Assembly (NCBI GenBank): GCA_031769625.1
Contig: JAUIMM010000738.1
Coordinates: 186,001 to 250,000 of the forward strand
Source of the DNA: Taudactylus pleione
Taxonomy: Eukaryota > Chordata > Amphibia > Anura > Myobatrachidae
DNA length: 64,000 bases
Direction: 5' to 3'
Below the pieces are notes generated by a model. That model was not told the origin of the DNA. It saw nothing but the letters and a program-made list of their open reading frames with translations, and did no database searches. Positions 11,345 to 23,228 of the stretch are shown here, one piece after another (the stretch's first letter is position 1; each line of letters begins with the position of its first letter). The translations under genes and the position numbers were made by a program.

Positions 11345-11620
11345 CTACTACCCGATGGACGCCGCGCGCACAGGCTGGTGGAGATGCCGAGCGCACAGGC
11401 TGGGGGAGACGCCGCACGCCCATTGGCTGGGGGAGATGCCGCGCATACAGCCTGGGGGAGACGCCGCGCTCCCATTGGCTGGGGGAGATGCCGCGCGCCC
11501 ATTGGCTGGGAGAGACGCCGCGCGCCCATTGGCTGGGAGAGACGCCATGCGCCCATTGGCTGGGGGAGACACTGCAGTGCAGCCATTGGCTGTGGGAGAC
11601 GCTGCAGTGCAGTCATTTGC
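11345..11620. repeat. Minisatellite with CCATTGGCTGGGGGAGAYGC units
   Basis: About nine units of roughly 27-30 bp follow one another, the central ones being nearly identical (GCGCGCCCATTGGCTGGGAG). Embedded CCATTGGCTG elements include CCAAT-box cores on one strand (ATTGG). Long frames in several phases on both strands are artefacts of the repeat. It lies inside the hAT-like insert. Confidence 0.85.
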
Positions 11621-11802
11621 TACAGCAGCACAAACAGACCCAGCGGTTCCTACAGGACCCGATCAGTTTTGAAATCTGGGTCCCCAGTTTGCTGTAGCAC
11701 GTAAAAACGCGCTATAGCACGTATTTTGCGAACCCTGCATGTATTCCATCTTGTAGACATACCAGATAAGCGATAATATTGCCTGCATTGGAGAAGGATT
11801 AG

Positions 11803-12351
11803 GGCCCTGATTCAGACCCACTCGCGAGCGGCTGTCCGCTCGCAAGTGGGTCGATGTTCTGCACTGAGCATGCGCACGACGGAGGGAGCTCCGTCGTGCG
11901 CATGCGCCAGACGCGACGAGCGAAGGAAAGTCCTTCGCTCGTTGTGTCTGATCAAAGGGGGCGTGCTGTCGATGTTGATTGACAGCACGCCCCCTTTGGT
12001 GGGCGTGCCGGGGGCGTGCCTCCCTGACGGGGGCGTTCCCACGGGAACGCCTCCCATCAGAAGCCGGCCCACTGACATCACAAGTGATGTCAGTGGGAGT
12101 GATTTTGGCTCTGATAGAGCCAAAATCACTCCGGAGCTTGCGGTTGAAAACCTCAACCGCAGGCTCCGGCTCGCAGTTTCGATGGTCGCGATGGTCAAGA
12201 CCATCGCGCCCATCAAACTGCATGCTCGTATAGGCTGTGGGTGGTGACCCACAGCTATACGAGCGTCCAGGAGGACGCTCCATTTTTATGGAGGGCGGCC
12301 CTCATTCAGACCGTGCGCTCTGCTCAGAGCGTACGGCTCTGAATGAGGGCC
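11803..12351. mobile_element. 549-bp GGCCCTGATTCAGA MITE, copy 1
   Basis: The ends GGCCCTGATTCAGA and TCTGAATGAGGGCC are inverted repeats, flanked by TAG at 11800-11802 and 12352-12354. Excision of the element plus one TAG restores the L1 ORF2 reading ...W-K-K-P-N-P-S-P-M-Q..., so the boundaries are firm. The interior is a chain of GC-rich hairpins, such as CGCACGACGGAG / CTCCGTCGTGCG, GGGGGCGTGCTGTC / GACAGCACGCCCCC and TTTTGGCTCT / AGAGCCAAAA. A nearly identical reverse-oriented copy is at 61776-62324. Its open frames in several phases are not genes. Confidence 0.9.
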
Positions 12352-12354
12352 TAG

Positions 12355-14551
12355 GTTTTTTCCAATCCGCTGCAATTTGGCAGGTCATAGCAGAAACTAT
12401 ATGTCAGAATAACTTATTCTGCTATCGGGATAGGGAGGGCAGATATAAGGGAAGTAGAAAATGCTGAGGATCAGAGGGAATCGTGGTCTCAAAGAGGCGC
12501 GAGAGGAGATCTACAATCTCCTGCCATATACTGGCTAGTTTGGCACAAGTCCACCAGATGTGCAAGAAATTGCCCTCGCCACCACAACCCCTCCAGCATC
12601 TATCCGAAGTATCGGGAAACATTACTTGTAGCCGCGATGGCACATAATACCATCAATATAGCAATTTATAAATATTTTCCTTAATTTTGACGCAAATAGA
12701 GCTGGCGGCGGCATTGTCCCAAATTTCCGTCCAATCCTCAGCATCTATAGAGTGCCCCAAATCTCATTCCCACGCCAATTCATGTGAATCCTGATTGGGA
12801 CTTACTTCTTCCCTTAATAAGGAGTAAATAGTTGAAATAAGACCCCTAGTGGAGGTCGTCTCCAACATATAGACTCAAATGAAGTAAAAGGTCTGCTAAT
12901 AAAAATCTAACTAATTTTGGAGTGGAAATGTCTATTTTATAAGAACAAAAAAAAAATCTTTGGATGGAATTACTGCTCTAACCTGAATTACAGAGAATTG
13001 TGGAAAATTAGTATCCATAGTAATATCATTTACATAGTAGATATTACCCGATGACCAGGCAGTAAAAGATGATTTACACAAACCTGGAGGGAAAATGGGA
13101 TTGTGAAATAATGGTATCAAAGGGGACGGGCCTGGGGCTAACTTAAAACATCTATTGGTTAAATCCCAAATTGCTAAAGAACGGGAAATTACAGGGTGGG
13201 AAGAAACTATCTGGGGGCGGTGAATCCTAGGTAGCCATAAGAGGGAAGGATACAGTGGTCAGTCCCAGCTCCTCTGCCTCGATAGCAACCCAGAACTTCC
13301 TTGCATTAAAATTACACCACTGAGCACAATGAGAGAGCTGCGCAGCATAATAATATTTTTTAAAATCAGGAATATCCAAACCCCCTCTCTGAAGCAACTT
13401 TAGTCTGATCCGTGGGCGTTTCCAGTTCCATATGAAATATGAAGTCTGATACTGAAGGAATTTGAACACGTAGGGAGGAATGTAAATTGGAAGGGTCTGA
13501 AATAAATACAAGAGCCGAGGGAGAACGCTCATCTTAACCGAATGTATTCTGCCTATCCAAGAGATAAGATAATTAGACCAGTCATGCAAATCAGACTTAG
13601 TTAATACAAACTAGAAGACAAGGAAAGTTTGCCTGAATCAGCTGATGATAGTGATGAGTTAAGAAAACATCGAGATATTTGATCTTTTTTTTTATGCCAG
13701 GTACAAGGGAGCATGGCCTCTAGGGTTTGTTTTATGGTAGCTGGGATATAGAAATCGAGAACTTCAGTTTTGGAAACATTAATTTTATAGCCCGAGTGTT
13801 GGGAATATGAATTTATTTCCTCTAGAAGTGAGTATAGGGATTTCGCTGGATCAGTGAGAGAAACGAAAACATCATCGGCGCATAATGCAATTTTATATTC
13901 AGAAGGGACTGTGGATACTCCCGAGATAGCTCTATTACAACAGATCCTTGCCGCCAGAGGTTCCATAATAAGAGCAAATATTAAGGGAGATAGGGGACAA
14001 CCCTGCCGAGTACCGTTGGTGATCCCAAAACTAGAAGAGTAAACACCATTAACCGAAACCCGTGCCGCGGGGGAATGGTAGAGAACCACAACTCCATCTA
14101 AAAATTTGCCTGAGAAGCCCATTTTGTCTAGGACAGCAAATACAAAAGGCCAAGAAATGCGGTCCAAGGCTTTATCTACGTCTAGAGCTAAAATCAGGGA
14201 AGGAAGTTTCCTTTTCTGAATTGAATGTATTAGATCAATGGCCCGTCTAGTGTTGTCCGATGCCCAACGTCCAGGTATAAACCAGACCTGATCCGGATGT
14301 ATCAAATAAGAAAGCAAAGGAGCTAAACAAGACGCTAAAACTTTATCATAAATTTTCAGGTCGACGTTTAATAATGAAATCGGTCTATAGTTAATACAGT
14401 GAGTAGGATAACGATCAGGTTTAGGGATCACTACAATATCAGCCCGAGTTGTATCAGGAGCAAAAGAAGCGCCCTCCAAAATATCATTAAATAAGGATGA
14501 AAGATGTGGGGCAAGTTCCTTTGCAAACAACTTATAATATTGGGCTAAAGA
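12355..14551 (-). pseudogene. L1-type ORF2 (reverse transcriptase) pseudogene
   Basis: The minus strand encodes an RT domain, with landmarks in order: the region preceding NYRPISLLNVD, the F-I-P-G-R-x-A-S-D-N-T-R-R block, the ALDVDKALDRISW core, GTRQGCPLSPLIFAL, and the CADDV catalytic block (usual F replaced by C). Downstream follow the SWIGRIHSVKMSVLPRLLYL segment and the C-terminal region with a W-x2-C-x5-FLHIWWTC pattern near 12560-12600. ORF1 and the endonuclease domain are absent because of 5' truncation. The frame is broken near 13600, between 12640 and 13220, and near 12420. The last coding pieces lie at 11743-11799 and 10257-10352, beyond later insertions. Confidence 0.88.
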
Positions 14552-14606
14552 GAAAGATTTTTTATACACAATCGATTGCAAATTGCTGATGTATGGGGAC
14601 CTTTAG

Positions 14607-15352
14607 ACTGTATAAAGGCATAAACTTTATAAAGGGCAAAAAACACCCTTAAAGACATATTCCTTATAATACAGTAAAGCACAAGAATCATTAAACACCA
14701 GTTATAACATTCACATGAGTTTGTATTTGCAGTATAACAATATTCATGTCAATGTGTGTTTAAAAATAATTAGTAGCGGTTTGCAGATTTATGACTTAAG
14801 TGTGACACTATAATTACATGATGAGAAATATACAAATGTTTTTTTTTTTATATAACCCTGTCCATTCTTGCATAGCAGATTTAGTCTCAGATTTTGGTTT
14901 GGCATTACATCTAGACCTCATTAGCACTCTCACGCATTGTTCCAATAACCAATGTCACTTGCTGGTAAATAAACAAGAGGGTAATGGAAAAGCCGCGTTA
15001 TACCGTGCTTATAATGTAGCTGTCCTCACGCAACCCTAGGACTATCCGACAAAGTATGCCCAGTACCAACTGGAAAGAAATTCCATTCCTTTAAGTTAAT
15101 TAATGAGAAGCCAGGAAATTGCAGGCATAAAAATGAAACCATGGGCTTTCTAACTCACAGGAATTACAGACATCACTGTCAGTTATCATAAATGATCCTG
15201 GCATTTCAGTGCTAACTCAGAAGCAACAAAACAAGACTTCTTAAAGTCTTTAGCAGGCATGTGGATTTCTGAAAATGTGTGGCAGCTCTGGCCTGTCATT
15301 CCTGTTCCAAAATAATATTTAGCAGAAAAATTCACACCTGAGTGCGCACTAT
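14607..15352. other. Unassigned AT-rich DNA
   Basis: No convincing gene or complete repeat. A 73-codon plus-strand frame at 14818 has no recognisable motifs. Confidence 0.5.
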
Positions 15353-15951
15353 GGGCCTGATTCAGAGCCGTTCGCTATTTGTGGTCGCTCGTTTAAAAAC
15401 AAGGGGTGGCTATTCAAATGATCCGTACGCACATTGCAGTCTGTTCACACCTCTAAGTCTGAACGAGCGAGCAAAACATACGCTCGTTTATTTGTTAAAA
15501 ACGCCCCCTGGCCGCTCGCATCCTACGTCATGTCCGCTATTTATTAGATTAATCGAGTACATCGACCAGCGTATGAACTGCTCGCTATTCTTGTGGTTGG
15601 TGTTTGCTACCACAAATTTGCGAGCAGTTCTGGCTATAAAATAACCCAGTGACGTGGTCAATGACGCTGCTGTTTTAAATATGCACACCCATAAAACGCC
15701 CGTTTTGACCTTTAAGCACGCCTGCGTTCGGATCTCCACTCCCCATTTTCAAGCACCTTCCCCTGTTACCACCCACATACGCCTCATTCTGTCACTCAAA
15801 ATAGCAGGCCCTCGCTATATTGCGTACCAACGATTTTCGGCCGCACTGACTGGTTCGCGCATGCGTACTAAAAACCGTACGCATGCGCAGATGTGCAAAC
15901 ATCGCTCGGAACGAGCGTACTGCCGCTAACGAGCGGCTCTGAATGAGGGCC
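15353..15951. mobile_element. GGGCCTGATTCAGAG MITE, second subfamily, about 599 bp
   Basis: The left end GGGCCTGATTCAGAGCCG is mirrored by CGGCTCTGAATGAGGGCC. The termini match the 549-bp family but the interior differs, with CGAACGAGCG / CGCTCGTT and CGCATGCG-type hairpins. The element at 62685-63284 shares interior marks such as CACTCCCC, CCCCTGTTACCACC and CACGCCTGCGTT. Non-coding; the TSD is unclear. Confidence 0.75.
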
Positions 15952-16228
15952 AATATTTTCATTCAAAGCCAAAAACACAGCTTAAAAATATTCTAAGAAA
16001 TATAGAGAATTCTCTCATGAGTAGAGACTAGTTTTTGTAATGTAGCTGTATTACATAAAAGGTGTTATATTTGTGTATGCAAGAGAGTGAATGGAATTAT
16101 TTTATTCATTCATTGACCCCAACTTTCTCACTGGAAATCATTTAATCATATTACGTAGCTAAAAATTTATTTTTCGCATATAGGGCCTGATTCAGCAAGG
16201 ATCGCAATTGCAAAGATGCATGCAGGCA

Positions 16229-16787
16229 GCTGTGATGGGAAGAGAATAGTATGGAAAAGGAAAGGAACTGCTCATGATCCAAAACATACCACCTCATCAG
16301 TGAAGCATGGTGGTGGTAGTGTCATGGCGTGGGCATGTATGGCTGCCAATGGAACTGGTTCCCTTGTATTTATTGATGATGTGACTGCTGACAAAAGCAG
16401 TAGAATGAATTCTGAAGTGTTTCGGGCAATATTATATGCTCATATTCAGTCAAATGCTTCAGAACTCATTGGACGGCGCTTCACAGTGCAGATGGACAAT
16501 GACCCGAAGCATATTGCAAAAGCAACCAAAGAGTTTTTTAAGGATAAAAAGTGGAATGTTATGCAATGATCAAGTCAATCCCCTGATCTGAATCCGATTG
16601 AGCATGCATTTCACTTGATGAAGACAAAACTGAAGGGAAAATGCCCCAAGAACAAGCAGGAACTGAAGACATTCGCAGTAGAGGCCTGGCAGAGCATCAC
16701 CAGGGATGAAACCCAGCGTCTGGTGATGTCTATGCGTTCCAGACTTCAGGCTGTAATTGCTTGCAAAGGATTTGCAACAAAGTATTA
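16229..16787 (+). pseudogene. Tc1 transposase, C-terminal half
   Basis: The frame reads GKRIVWKRKGTAHD, HGGGSVMAWACMAANGTGS and QMDNDPKH (second catalytic D). A TGA at 16567-16569 replaces the tryptophan of the W-P-S-Q-S-P-D-L-N-P-I-E motif. Coding resemblance continues past it through SPDLNPIEHAFHLMK (third catalytic residue, E) to FATKY and a TAA at about 16785-16787. The N-terminal DNA-binding half and first catalytic D are missing. Compared with the relative at 41434-42466 it is a dead 5'-truncated copy. Confidence 0.88.
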
Positions 16788-17523
16788 AAAAGTGAAAGTT
16801 AGGGGCATGGCCTAACGAGTGATTGAGCAGGACATGGGCACCGATAGCTCCTGCTATTCTCAGGAGTTTTGGGGCCCCAGGTGACTCACCTTAGCCCTGC
16901 ATTAACATCTTGGGCTTCTCCTGTCACCCTCTGCTGTTGGTGAGCATCCGGAGGCCAGGGCTGCTGCAGGACTCAGTGATCCAGCGTCGAGGCCTACTTC
17001 TTCATTGAAGCCGGGGGCTAAATTTGGAGGCTTGGCGGTAGTCGCGGTCAACGCCGGTGCGATCTCGCTAACTAATTGAAGATTCCCCCACTCGCTGTGC
17101 TGGGCTGCAGATGAGCTGCCTGACCCCTCTGCACCTAGCTACTGAGTACAGTAAGACCCTGAAGGCCCTTGTGGTCAGCTCTGGGAGACTAGGCAGCCAC
17201 CATCTTGGAAAGAGGCAAGATAGGTCTCTGCAGCTGCCTGCCTGCAAGTGTTTATTTTTACATATATGCTCTGCATCTGGCCCTGTGGTCTTGTCTGCCC
17301 AGCTTTGATGTCACATTGCTTCAGCTGAAGAATACACTCCATAGTGCTGCTGGATCATATGTCCATGTCTGCTACCCTTATGGCCAGTGATTAACAATAT
17401 GTGACTTTCTTTCACCACTCCTATATGTTTTGACACTATTGAAGATCTGTGGATCCATAGTATAATCAAGCCATCTCATTGGATTGCCAGCGTTCTCTAA
17501 TCTATTTTATTAAATTTTTATCA

Positions 17524-18508
17524 GTGGCGCCTAAACGTCAGCGTGCACCCAGTGTGGTGCCTCCTGTGAGCTTCTTTAAACAACGTTTGCCTGTTCAGGG
17601 TGCACTGGAAACTGTGTCTCGTGATGTCAAGGTTAAATGACCCGTTTCTACAACACAGGTATCTCCTATTAACACCCCAGTTCTGCTTCCTACCGCTACC
17701 CCTGGAGATGGGGAACCTTTAACAGTGGGGTCCATGAAACAGCTTTTGGCGTCTTTTAAAGGGGATATTTCCTTGGAGTTTCGGTCTGCACTACAGTCCT
17801 GTCAACAGTCGGTTGATGATTTGGGTACTCTCACCGATCACTTGGAAACTAAGATGGAGGAAGTGGTTGGTTCCCATAATGATCTGATTCGGTTGCACGA
17901 ACAGCTCCAGTCTGAGGTTACGGTCTTGCGAAATAAAGTTGGTGACCTTGAAGACCGGTCACGACGCAACAATATAAAAATTTGAGGTATTCCAGAATCC
18001 GTGACTTTTAAGGGCCTACAGGACTTCGTTACAGATATTTTTTATAAAGCTCCTGCCCACTACCTCTATTACAGATTTCTTGATTGATCGTATCCATCGT
18101 TTGCCTCGTGCGAAGACTGCCCCGGCTGGGGTACCTCGGGACACTCTAATGCGACTACATTATTTCCACATAAAAGAGGCCATTCTACGAGCCGCACATG
18201 CGACTGATTCTTCTGAAGCGGTACTGGGAGATTTACAAGTATTTGGAGATATCTCTGCGACCACTTTAGCTCAACGGCGATCTTTTCATCAAGTTACAAA
18301 TGCTCTTCGGAAGGCAGAGGTCTTGTACCGGTGGGGCTTCCCGACAAAGCTGATTATATCCCGTAATGGATCCACAGTTACGGTTTTGACTCCAGAAGAC
18401 GGTCTTCAATTGCTTCACTCTTGGAATATTGTGCCTGGCGATCCAGTACAGATTTCATCCAGTCCTCGTATCCAAAAGGAGTGGTCTGTTGTGGGGTCTA
18501 ATGATTGA
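17524..18508 (+). pseudogene. LINE ORF1 (RNA-binding chaperone-like) pseudogene
   Basis: The product would be the L1-type ORF1 protein that coats LINE RNA. A basic N-terminus begins at a GTG (17524) where an ATG is expected. It is followed by a predicted coiled coil (about 17770-17960, rich in L, E and D heptads), then LEDRSRRNNIKI and GIPES, the junction motif of L1 ORF1 RRM domains, and the C-terminal domain with DRIHRLPRAK. In-frame TGA codons at about 17638 and 17983 stand where arginine (CGA) is expected, consistent with CpG decay. A frameshift near 18060 moves the rest to another phase. Dead copy. Confidence 0.82.
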
Positions 18509-19023
18509 GGGACAGATACGTTTTTGTTTTGTTTTGTTTTCTGCATCTCATGCTGTTTTATTTTATTGTGCACTGGACTGTCCCTCTATTGATATCAGTG
18601 ACTTTAGGACTCTAGATTGTTCCTGGTAAGATGCATTTATTGAGCCCTTTAAAAGGGTATTTTCAAATGGGTTTCCAGGACTCAGTGTCTATTATGTGTC
18701 TGATTACTCTTAACTCCCATATATATTTGTTCTTTTCCGTATTAGTGTCATTTCACGATTTTATTTGACTGTGCAGTTTTTACTATATTAGAAGTGGTGG
18801 AAGAGTGGCCTCTACCCCCCTTTCCATTTAGTGTCATCTTAGATGGTGACCTTCTCTAGCTCCACATTGGAGCTATTTCAGTTTGTTTTTTTGTGTAGTG
18901 TGTGTTTGTTTGTTTTTCTCTCCCCCTCCCCCTTTTATTTTCTCCCTCCCCTTGGGTACTTTTATTATATTCTCAGTGTGCTGTTTTGCATACTGATGTG
19001 TTATATTTCAATTGCTATTGCTT

Positions 19024-22000
19024 ATGGTTAAGGTTATATCACTAAATGTTAAGGTTTTAAACTCCCCAAATAAAAGACGCCTTGTCTTGCGATATTTTGC
19101 TAAAAATAAGGCTCACGTAGTAGCTATACAGGAACCACATTTTGCTGCTTCATCTCTGCCTAAGTTCTCTGACAACATTTATCCTCACTGTTACACTGCA
19201 AATGGGCCGGAGAAAAAGGCTGGAGTAGCTATTTTAATTTCTCATTCCTGTAACTTTACTCTACAATCTCAATATGCAGATGTAAATGGGCGTTATTTAA
19301 TTTTAAATGGTAAGCTAGAAGACCAGTTGGTCACTTTGGTATCTGTTTATGTCCCTAATACCAAGCAGGTGGCATTTTGTAGACGTTTCTGTACTATTTT
19401 ACAGAAACGATGTAAAGGAGCTGTTATCGTTTTAGGTGATTTTAATATGGTTATTGATCAGAAGGTTGATAGATCTTCTCCCACGGTTAGGATGAAGGCT
19501 ACATCTCAGCATGACCATTCTAGGGCCTTTCAAAAACTATTAACGGAATATGATTTGTTTGATATTTGGAGGGCAAAACACCCAACAGTACGGGATTATA
19601 CATTTTATTTGCATGTCCACAGATCATATTCCAGAATTGATTTAGCTTTGGCAGATAAATGGACTCTACAACAGGTCCGGAAGGCTGTTATACTTCCTAT
19701 GACATGGTCTCATCATGCACCTCTCTGTTTGGAATGGGTTTTGGGGTCACCTTGTATGGCGCCTAGGCCTTGGCGGTTGGGAACTTATCTTCTGTCTGAT
19801 TTGGAGTCTAAACAGGCCCTTTCCTGTACCCTTTCTATGTATATGGAAACTAATAAACCAACAGACACTTCTGTTTTTAATTATTGGTGCGCTCTGAAAG
19901 CAGTGGTTAGAGGGACTGCTATTCAATCGGCGGCTCGTATTAAGCCACTTTACAAAGACATGCCGCACTGGAAGCTCAGTTAAAAGATTTGGAAGAGCGT
20001 CATAAATGTTCCCCTTTTGATGCTGCTATATTTAAAGAGCTACTTAAGGCCAGGGACGAATTGAATAGTTTTGCTTTGCAAGAGGTACATAGGAACCTAT
20101 TCTGGCTGAGACAAAAGTTTAAGTACAGGGTGATAGAGCAGGCAGAATGTTGGCGCGAAAACTGAGGGGGAAATTGGCCAAGGAGAGAATTCGTGCGATT
20201 TTTAATAAAGTTGGTGCAAAGGTGTCGGATCCCCTAGGTATAGCTAACGCTTTTGCTGAGTATTATTCACAACTATACAATTTATCTAGTGAACCGCATG
20301 TTTTTCAGCACAAGCCAGATGAGATTGCCAGATTGTTGGATGCTATTAATCTCCCGTCCTTACAGGAGGAGTCAATTCAATCCCTTAGCAATCCTTGGTC
20401 AGTAGAAGAAATAACTGCGGCCATAGAGTCCTTGCCCTTAGATATAGCTCCTGGTCCAGATGGCTATATCAATGCTTTTTATAAAACTTTCAAGGTAGAA
20501 TTGGCTTCAGTTCTAATGTTATTGTATAATGAAGCCTCGGACACAGGATATTTTCCAGGAGAGATGTTGGAGGCCCAAATTGTGGCACTTCCCAAACCTG
20601 GGAAGAACCCCTCATTAGTTACCAATTACAGACCAATTGCACTTTTGAATACTGATGTTAACGTATATGCCAAATTAATAGCAAATAGGTTGAATCCATA
20701 AGTACCTTCATTAATTAATCAAGATCAGGCTGGATTTGTTTTGGGAAGACAGCCTTCAGATAACACTAGGCGGGTTTTCAACTTGGTTGATTTATTTGCG
20801 GATTCTGGAGACCCATTATTATTGCTTTTGTTGGATGCTGAAAAAGCATTCAACAGACTGCATTGGGGTTATCTATCTGCAGTCCTGAGTCGGTTTGGGT
20901 TACGGGATAGAACTTTGTCATCTATATTGGCCCTTTATTCTAACCCCTCAGCTAAAGTTTTTGTGAATGGTCTTCTCTCTTCGGCCTTTACTATATCAAA
21001 TGGCACTTGGCAGGGTTGCCCACTTTCCCCTTTGGTTTTCGTGCTTGCTATGGAACCATTGGCAGAAACTATTAGGAAAACCATTGCTATACAGGGGCCT
21101 CAGTTGGGGGGCTCATTTCATAAAATATGTTTGTTTGCTGATGATGTATTAATGTGCCTCACTAGCCCTGAATCTTCATTGTCGTCACTGCATATGATAT
21201 TGGCACAATATTCCAGAGTGTCTTATTTTAAATTAAACACAGCTAAGACAGAGGCACTTCCGATACATTTTTCTCCCGAACTTTTGATTAGGGGTTTACA
21301 ATTATGCATGGCAAGATAAGAGTCTTACATATTTGGGAGTCCAGATTCCAAAAAGGGGGGTTGATATTGTGGCTTGTAACTATCTTCCCCTCTTGACTAA
21401 ATGTTCACTCTTAACAACTGATTGGATGTTACAAGAGGTTTCATGGTTGGGCCGTATTGCTGCTTTGAAAATGGTATTGTTACCCAAGTTAATTTATTTG
21501 TTTCGCACCATTCCCAAGTTACTCCCCTTGTCATTGTTATGTAAATTTTATGGGGTTTTTACAAAATATGTTTGGAAGTCAAAAAGACCCAGATTGTCTA
21601 TACGTATTATGTCCCTACCTAAGTTGGAAGGGGGTCTTGCATTTCCAGATCTAGAATTATACCAGTGGTCGTGTATTCTATGTCAACTTGGGGATTGGTT
21701 TGCGGTAGATATCCCTAAGCCATGGGTAATTTTGGAGCGGGACATGTCTCATCCTTTTTCCTTATCTGATTTACTGTGGTTACCGCAAAACTGTAAAAGT
21801 CAGTCGCCTTCTTCCTCAATAAGTGCCTCTGTGTCTGCAGGGCATAAAGCTATAGCTAGATTAAATCATTTTCGACTTCCCATCTACTAATCTTACTTTG
21901 TAATTCTCCCCTTCTCCAGTATTCAAGAATTGTTTTATGTTTCATCAAGAGATTTTTATAAATATTTACAGTTACGCCACAGGTTGCATAGTTTCCATTC

Positions 22001-22751
22001 GAGCTCTCAGCCATTACAAGCTACTCCAGTGTATATTTTTGAGAGACTTACCTCAGGGGGATATAAGAAGAGTATCTCTTGGTGGTATAGTTTATTGATA
22101 GGTGCTTCCAAACTGGTAACTTTTCCGGCTCTCCTGAAATGGGAATCGGATCTTCCTAGATCACTTATGGAAGAAGAATGGGGCTCCATTTTTAAATCAT
22201 GCTTCCGTATATCTAAATGTATTTTCCATGTGGAAATGTTTTATAAACTTATTCATAGGATGTATTTAACCCCCGACAGGCTTCATAAGATTTGGCCCTC
22301 GCTTCCTAACCAATGTTGGCACAAATGCGGCTATATTGGGGATATTTATCATGTTTTTTGGGCTTGTCCAAAATTGAATACATTGTGGCATCAGGTATTT
22401 GGGTTAATCTCTCAAGTGACTGGGATTGCTATACCTCCAGATCCTCTTTTAGCACTATTCCATGTCTATCATGGCGATATTTCTTCTGGGGATAAATATG
22501 TGATGGGGCATATTTTAATTGCCACTAAGCCTCGTATTGCATATGACTGGCATTCAGATGTAATTCCAAAATTGGATACAATAGAAGATAAAATACAAGC
22601 TCATTGTGATTTTGAGATAGCGGGAGTCCCATACTCTACCTCAGCCAATAATCCATTAATGACATGGTCTAGCTGGAATGAATATCGAGCAGAGTCCCGG
22701 CGCATTCGAGACATTACTAGCCTTATTTTGCCCGTATCAGATTCTAAATGA
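19024..22751 (+). pseudogene. LINE ORF2 (APE endonuclease plus reverse transcriptase) pseudogene
   Basis: ATG at 19024 begins MVKVISLNVK, the start of an apurinic-type endonuclease domain. Its motifs follow: AIQEPHF, VLGDFNMV, YSRIDLALAD and TWSHHAPL (catalytic H). RT landmarks are NYRPIALLNTDVNVYAK, GFVLGRQPSDNTRR, LLDAEKAFNRLHW, GTWQGCPLSPLVF and FADDVLMCL. The thumb (SWLGRIAALKMVLLPK) and C-terminal C-x3-C-type region (near 22310-22370) follow, ending with WSSWNEY and TGA at 22749-22751. The expected length of about 1,240 codons is present, broken by a frameshift near 19960, stops at about 20700 and 21317, and further breaks near 21330 and 21890. Confidence 0.88.
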
Positions 22752-23228
22752 TGGGAGTTTTATTTTATGTCTGTATGATGTTTGATATATGTTGTAGATT
22801 ATTCGGTATGTTTACAGTATTTCATTGATAATTTTGTTTATATATGTTGAAGTACTCTGGCTCTAGGGCCAAGGTTTTCCCTGTCCCTATCCTGTTTATA
22901 TTATATTATTCTATTGTTTATTTTATTTTTATTGTGTGTATTGTTATATATATTTTTTTTGTGGTGAAAATGAATAAAAATGTAATATTCCGAAAAAAAA
23001 AGTGAAAGTTAGATTTAGGATTGTTTAGTTTGTCCCATTACTTTTGGCCCTTAAAAAGTAGGAGGCACATATAGAAACCGTTGTAATTTCTACACCATTC
23101 ACCTGATTTGGATGTAATTACCCTCAAATTAAATCTGAAAGTCTGCAGTTAAAGCACATCTTGTTTGTTTCATTTCAAAGCCATTGTGGTGGAAAATTCT
23201 GTCAATGTCCCAATATTTATGCACCTGA

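Larger units (their letters stand above)
10355..11737. mobile_element. hAT-like insert with 5-bp TSD CATGT
   Basis: CATGT occurs at 10350-10354 and 11738-11742. The termini CAGTGATCGC and, in reverse complement, CAGGGTTCGC resemble the hAT pattern CAGNGNTTCNC. Removing the insert plus one CATGT restores a continuous L1 ORF2 reading across E-Y-M-T-A-L, which confirms the boundaries. The interior has two minisatellite-like regions and no transposase. A 5-bp rather than 8-bp duplication is known for some hAT groups; class assignment is moderate. Confidence 0.75.
6629..14551 (-). mobile_element. 5'-truncated L1-type LINE carrying three later insertions
   Basis: The minus-strand LINE has its 3' end at the left: a T-run at 6634-6641 (poly-A tail) and TTTATT at 6648-6653 (an AATAAA signal on the minus strand). 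It is bounded by the 9-bp duplication GAAAGATTT at 6620-6628 and 14552-14560. The 5' end stops within ORF2, just upstream of the reverse transcriptase domain, so ORF1 and the endonuclease are missing. Three later elements interrupt it: a palindromic hAT in the 3' UTR, a 1,383-bp hAT-like insert, and a 549-bp MITE, both of the latter in the distal coding sequence. L1 identity follows from the RT motifs. Confidence 0.85.
6446..14606. mobile_element. Foldback MITE split by an L1 insertion
   Basis: The left part is 6446-6628 and the right part 14552-14606. The left end CTAAAGG plus CCCCATACATCAGCAATT is mirrored by AATTGCTGATGTATGGGG plus CCTTTAG at the right. The left part contains two copies of an AATCGATTG...GGGAAAGATTT block in inverted arrangement. 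The interruption lies within GAAAGATTT, present at 6620-6628 and 14552-14560, which serves as the L1 TSD. This is the oldest layer of the nested block. Confidence 0.75.
16803..22996 (+). mobile_element. Nearly full-length L1/Tx1-like LINE
   Basis: The insertion sits in the Tc1 3' region. AGTGAAAGTTAG, preceded by an A-run, is present at 16791-16802 and again at 23001-23012, giving a TSD of about 16 bp (AAAAAGTGAAAGTTAG) whose exact start is hidden in As. The element has a 5' UTR of about 720 bp, ORF1, ORF2, a 3' UTR with AATAAA at 22973-22978, and a short A-rich tail. The uninterrupted target is readable in the related Tc1 copy near 41415-41440. The target, seen from the nicked strand, is TTTTT/AATA, fitting L1-type endonuclease preference. 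Confidence 0.9.

Noticed and set aside
11846..12252. Overlapping 130-146 codon frames in the 549-bp MITE
   Set aside because: The element is a chain of GC-rich hairpins, giving open frames on both strands; the same frames recur inverted at 61876-62316, and no domain is present.
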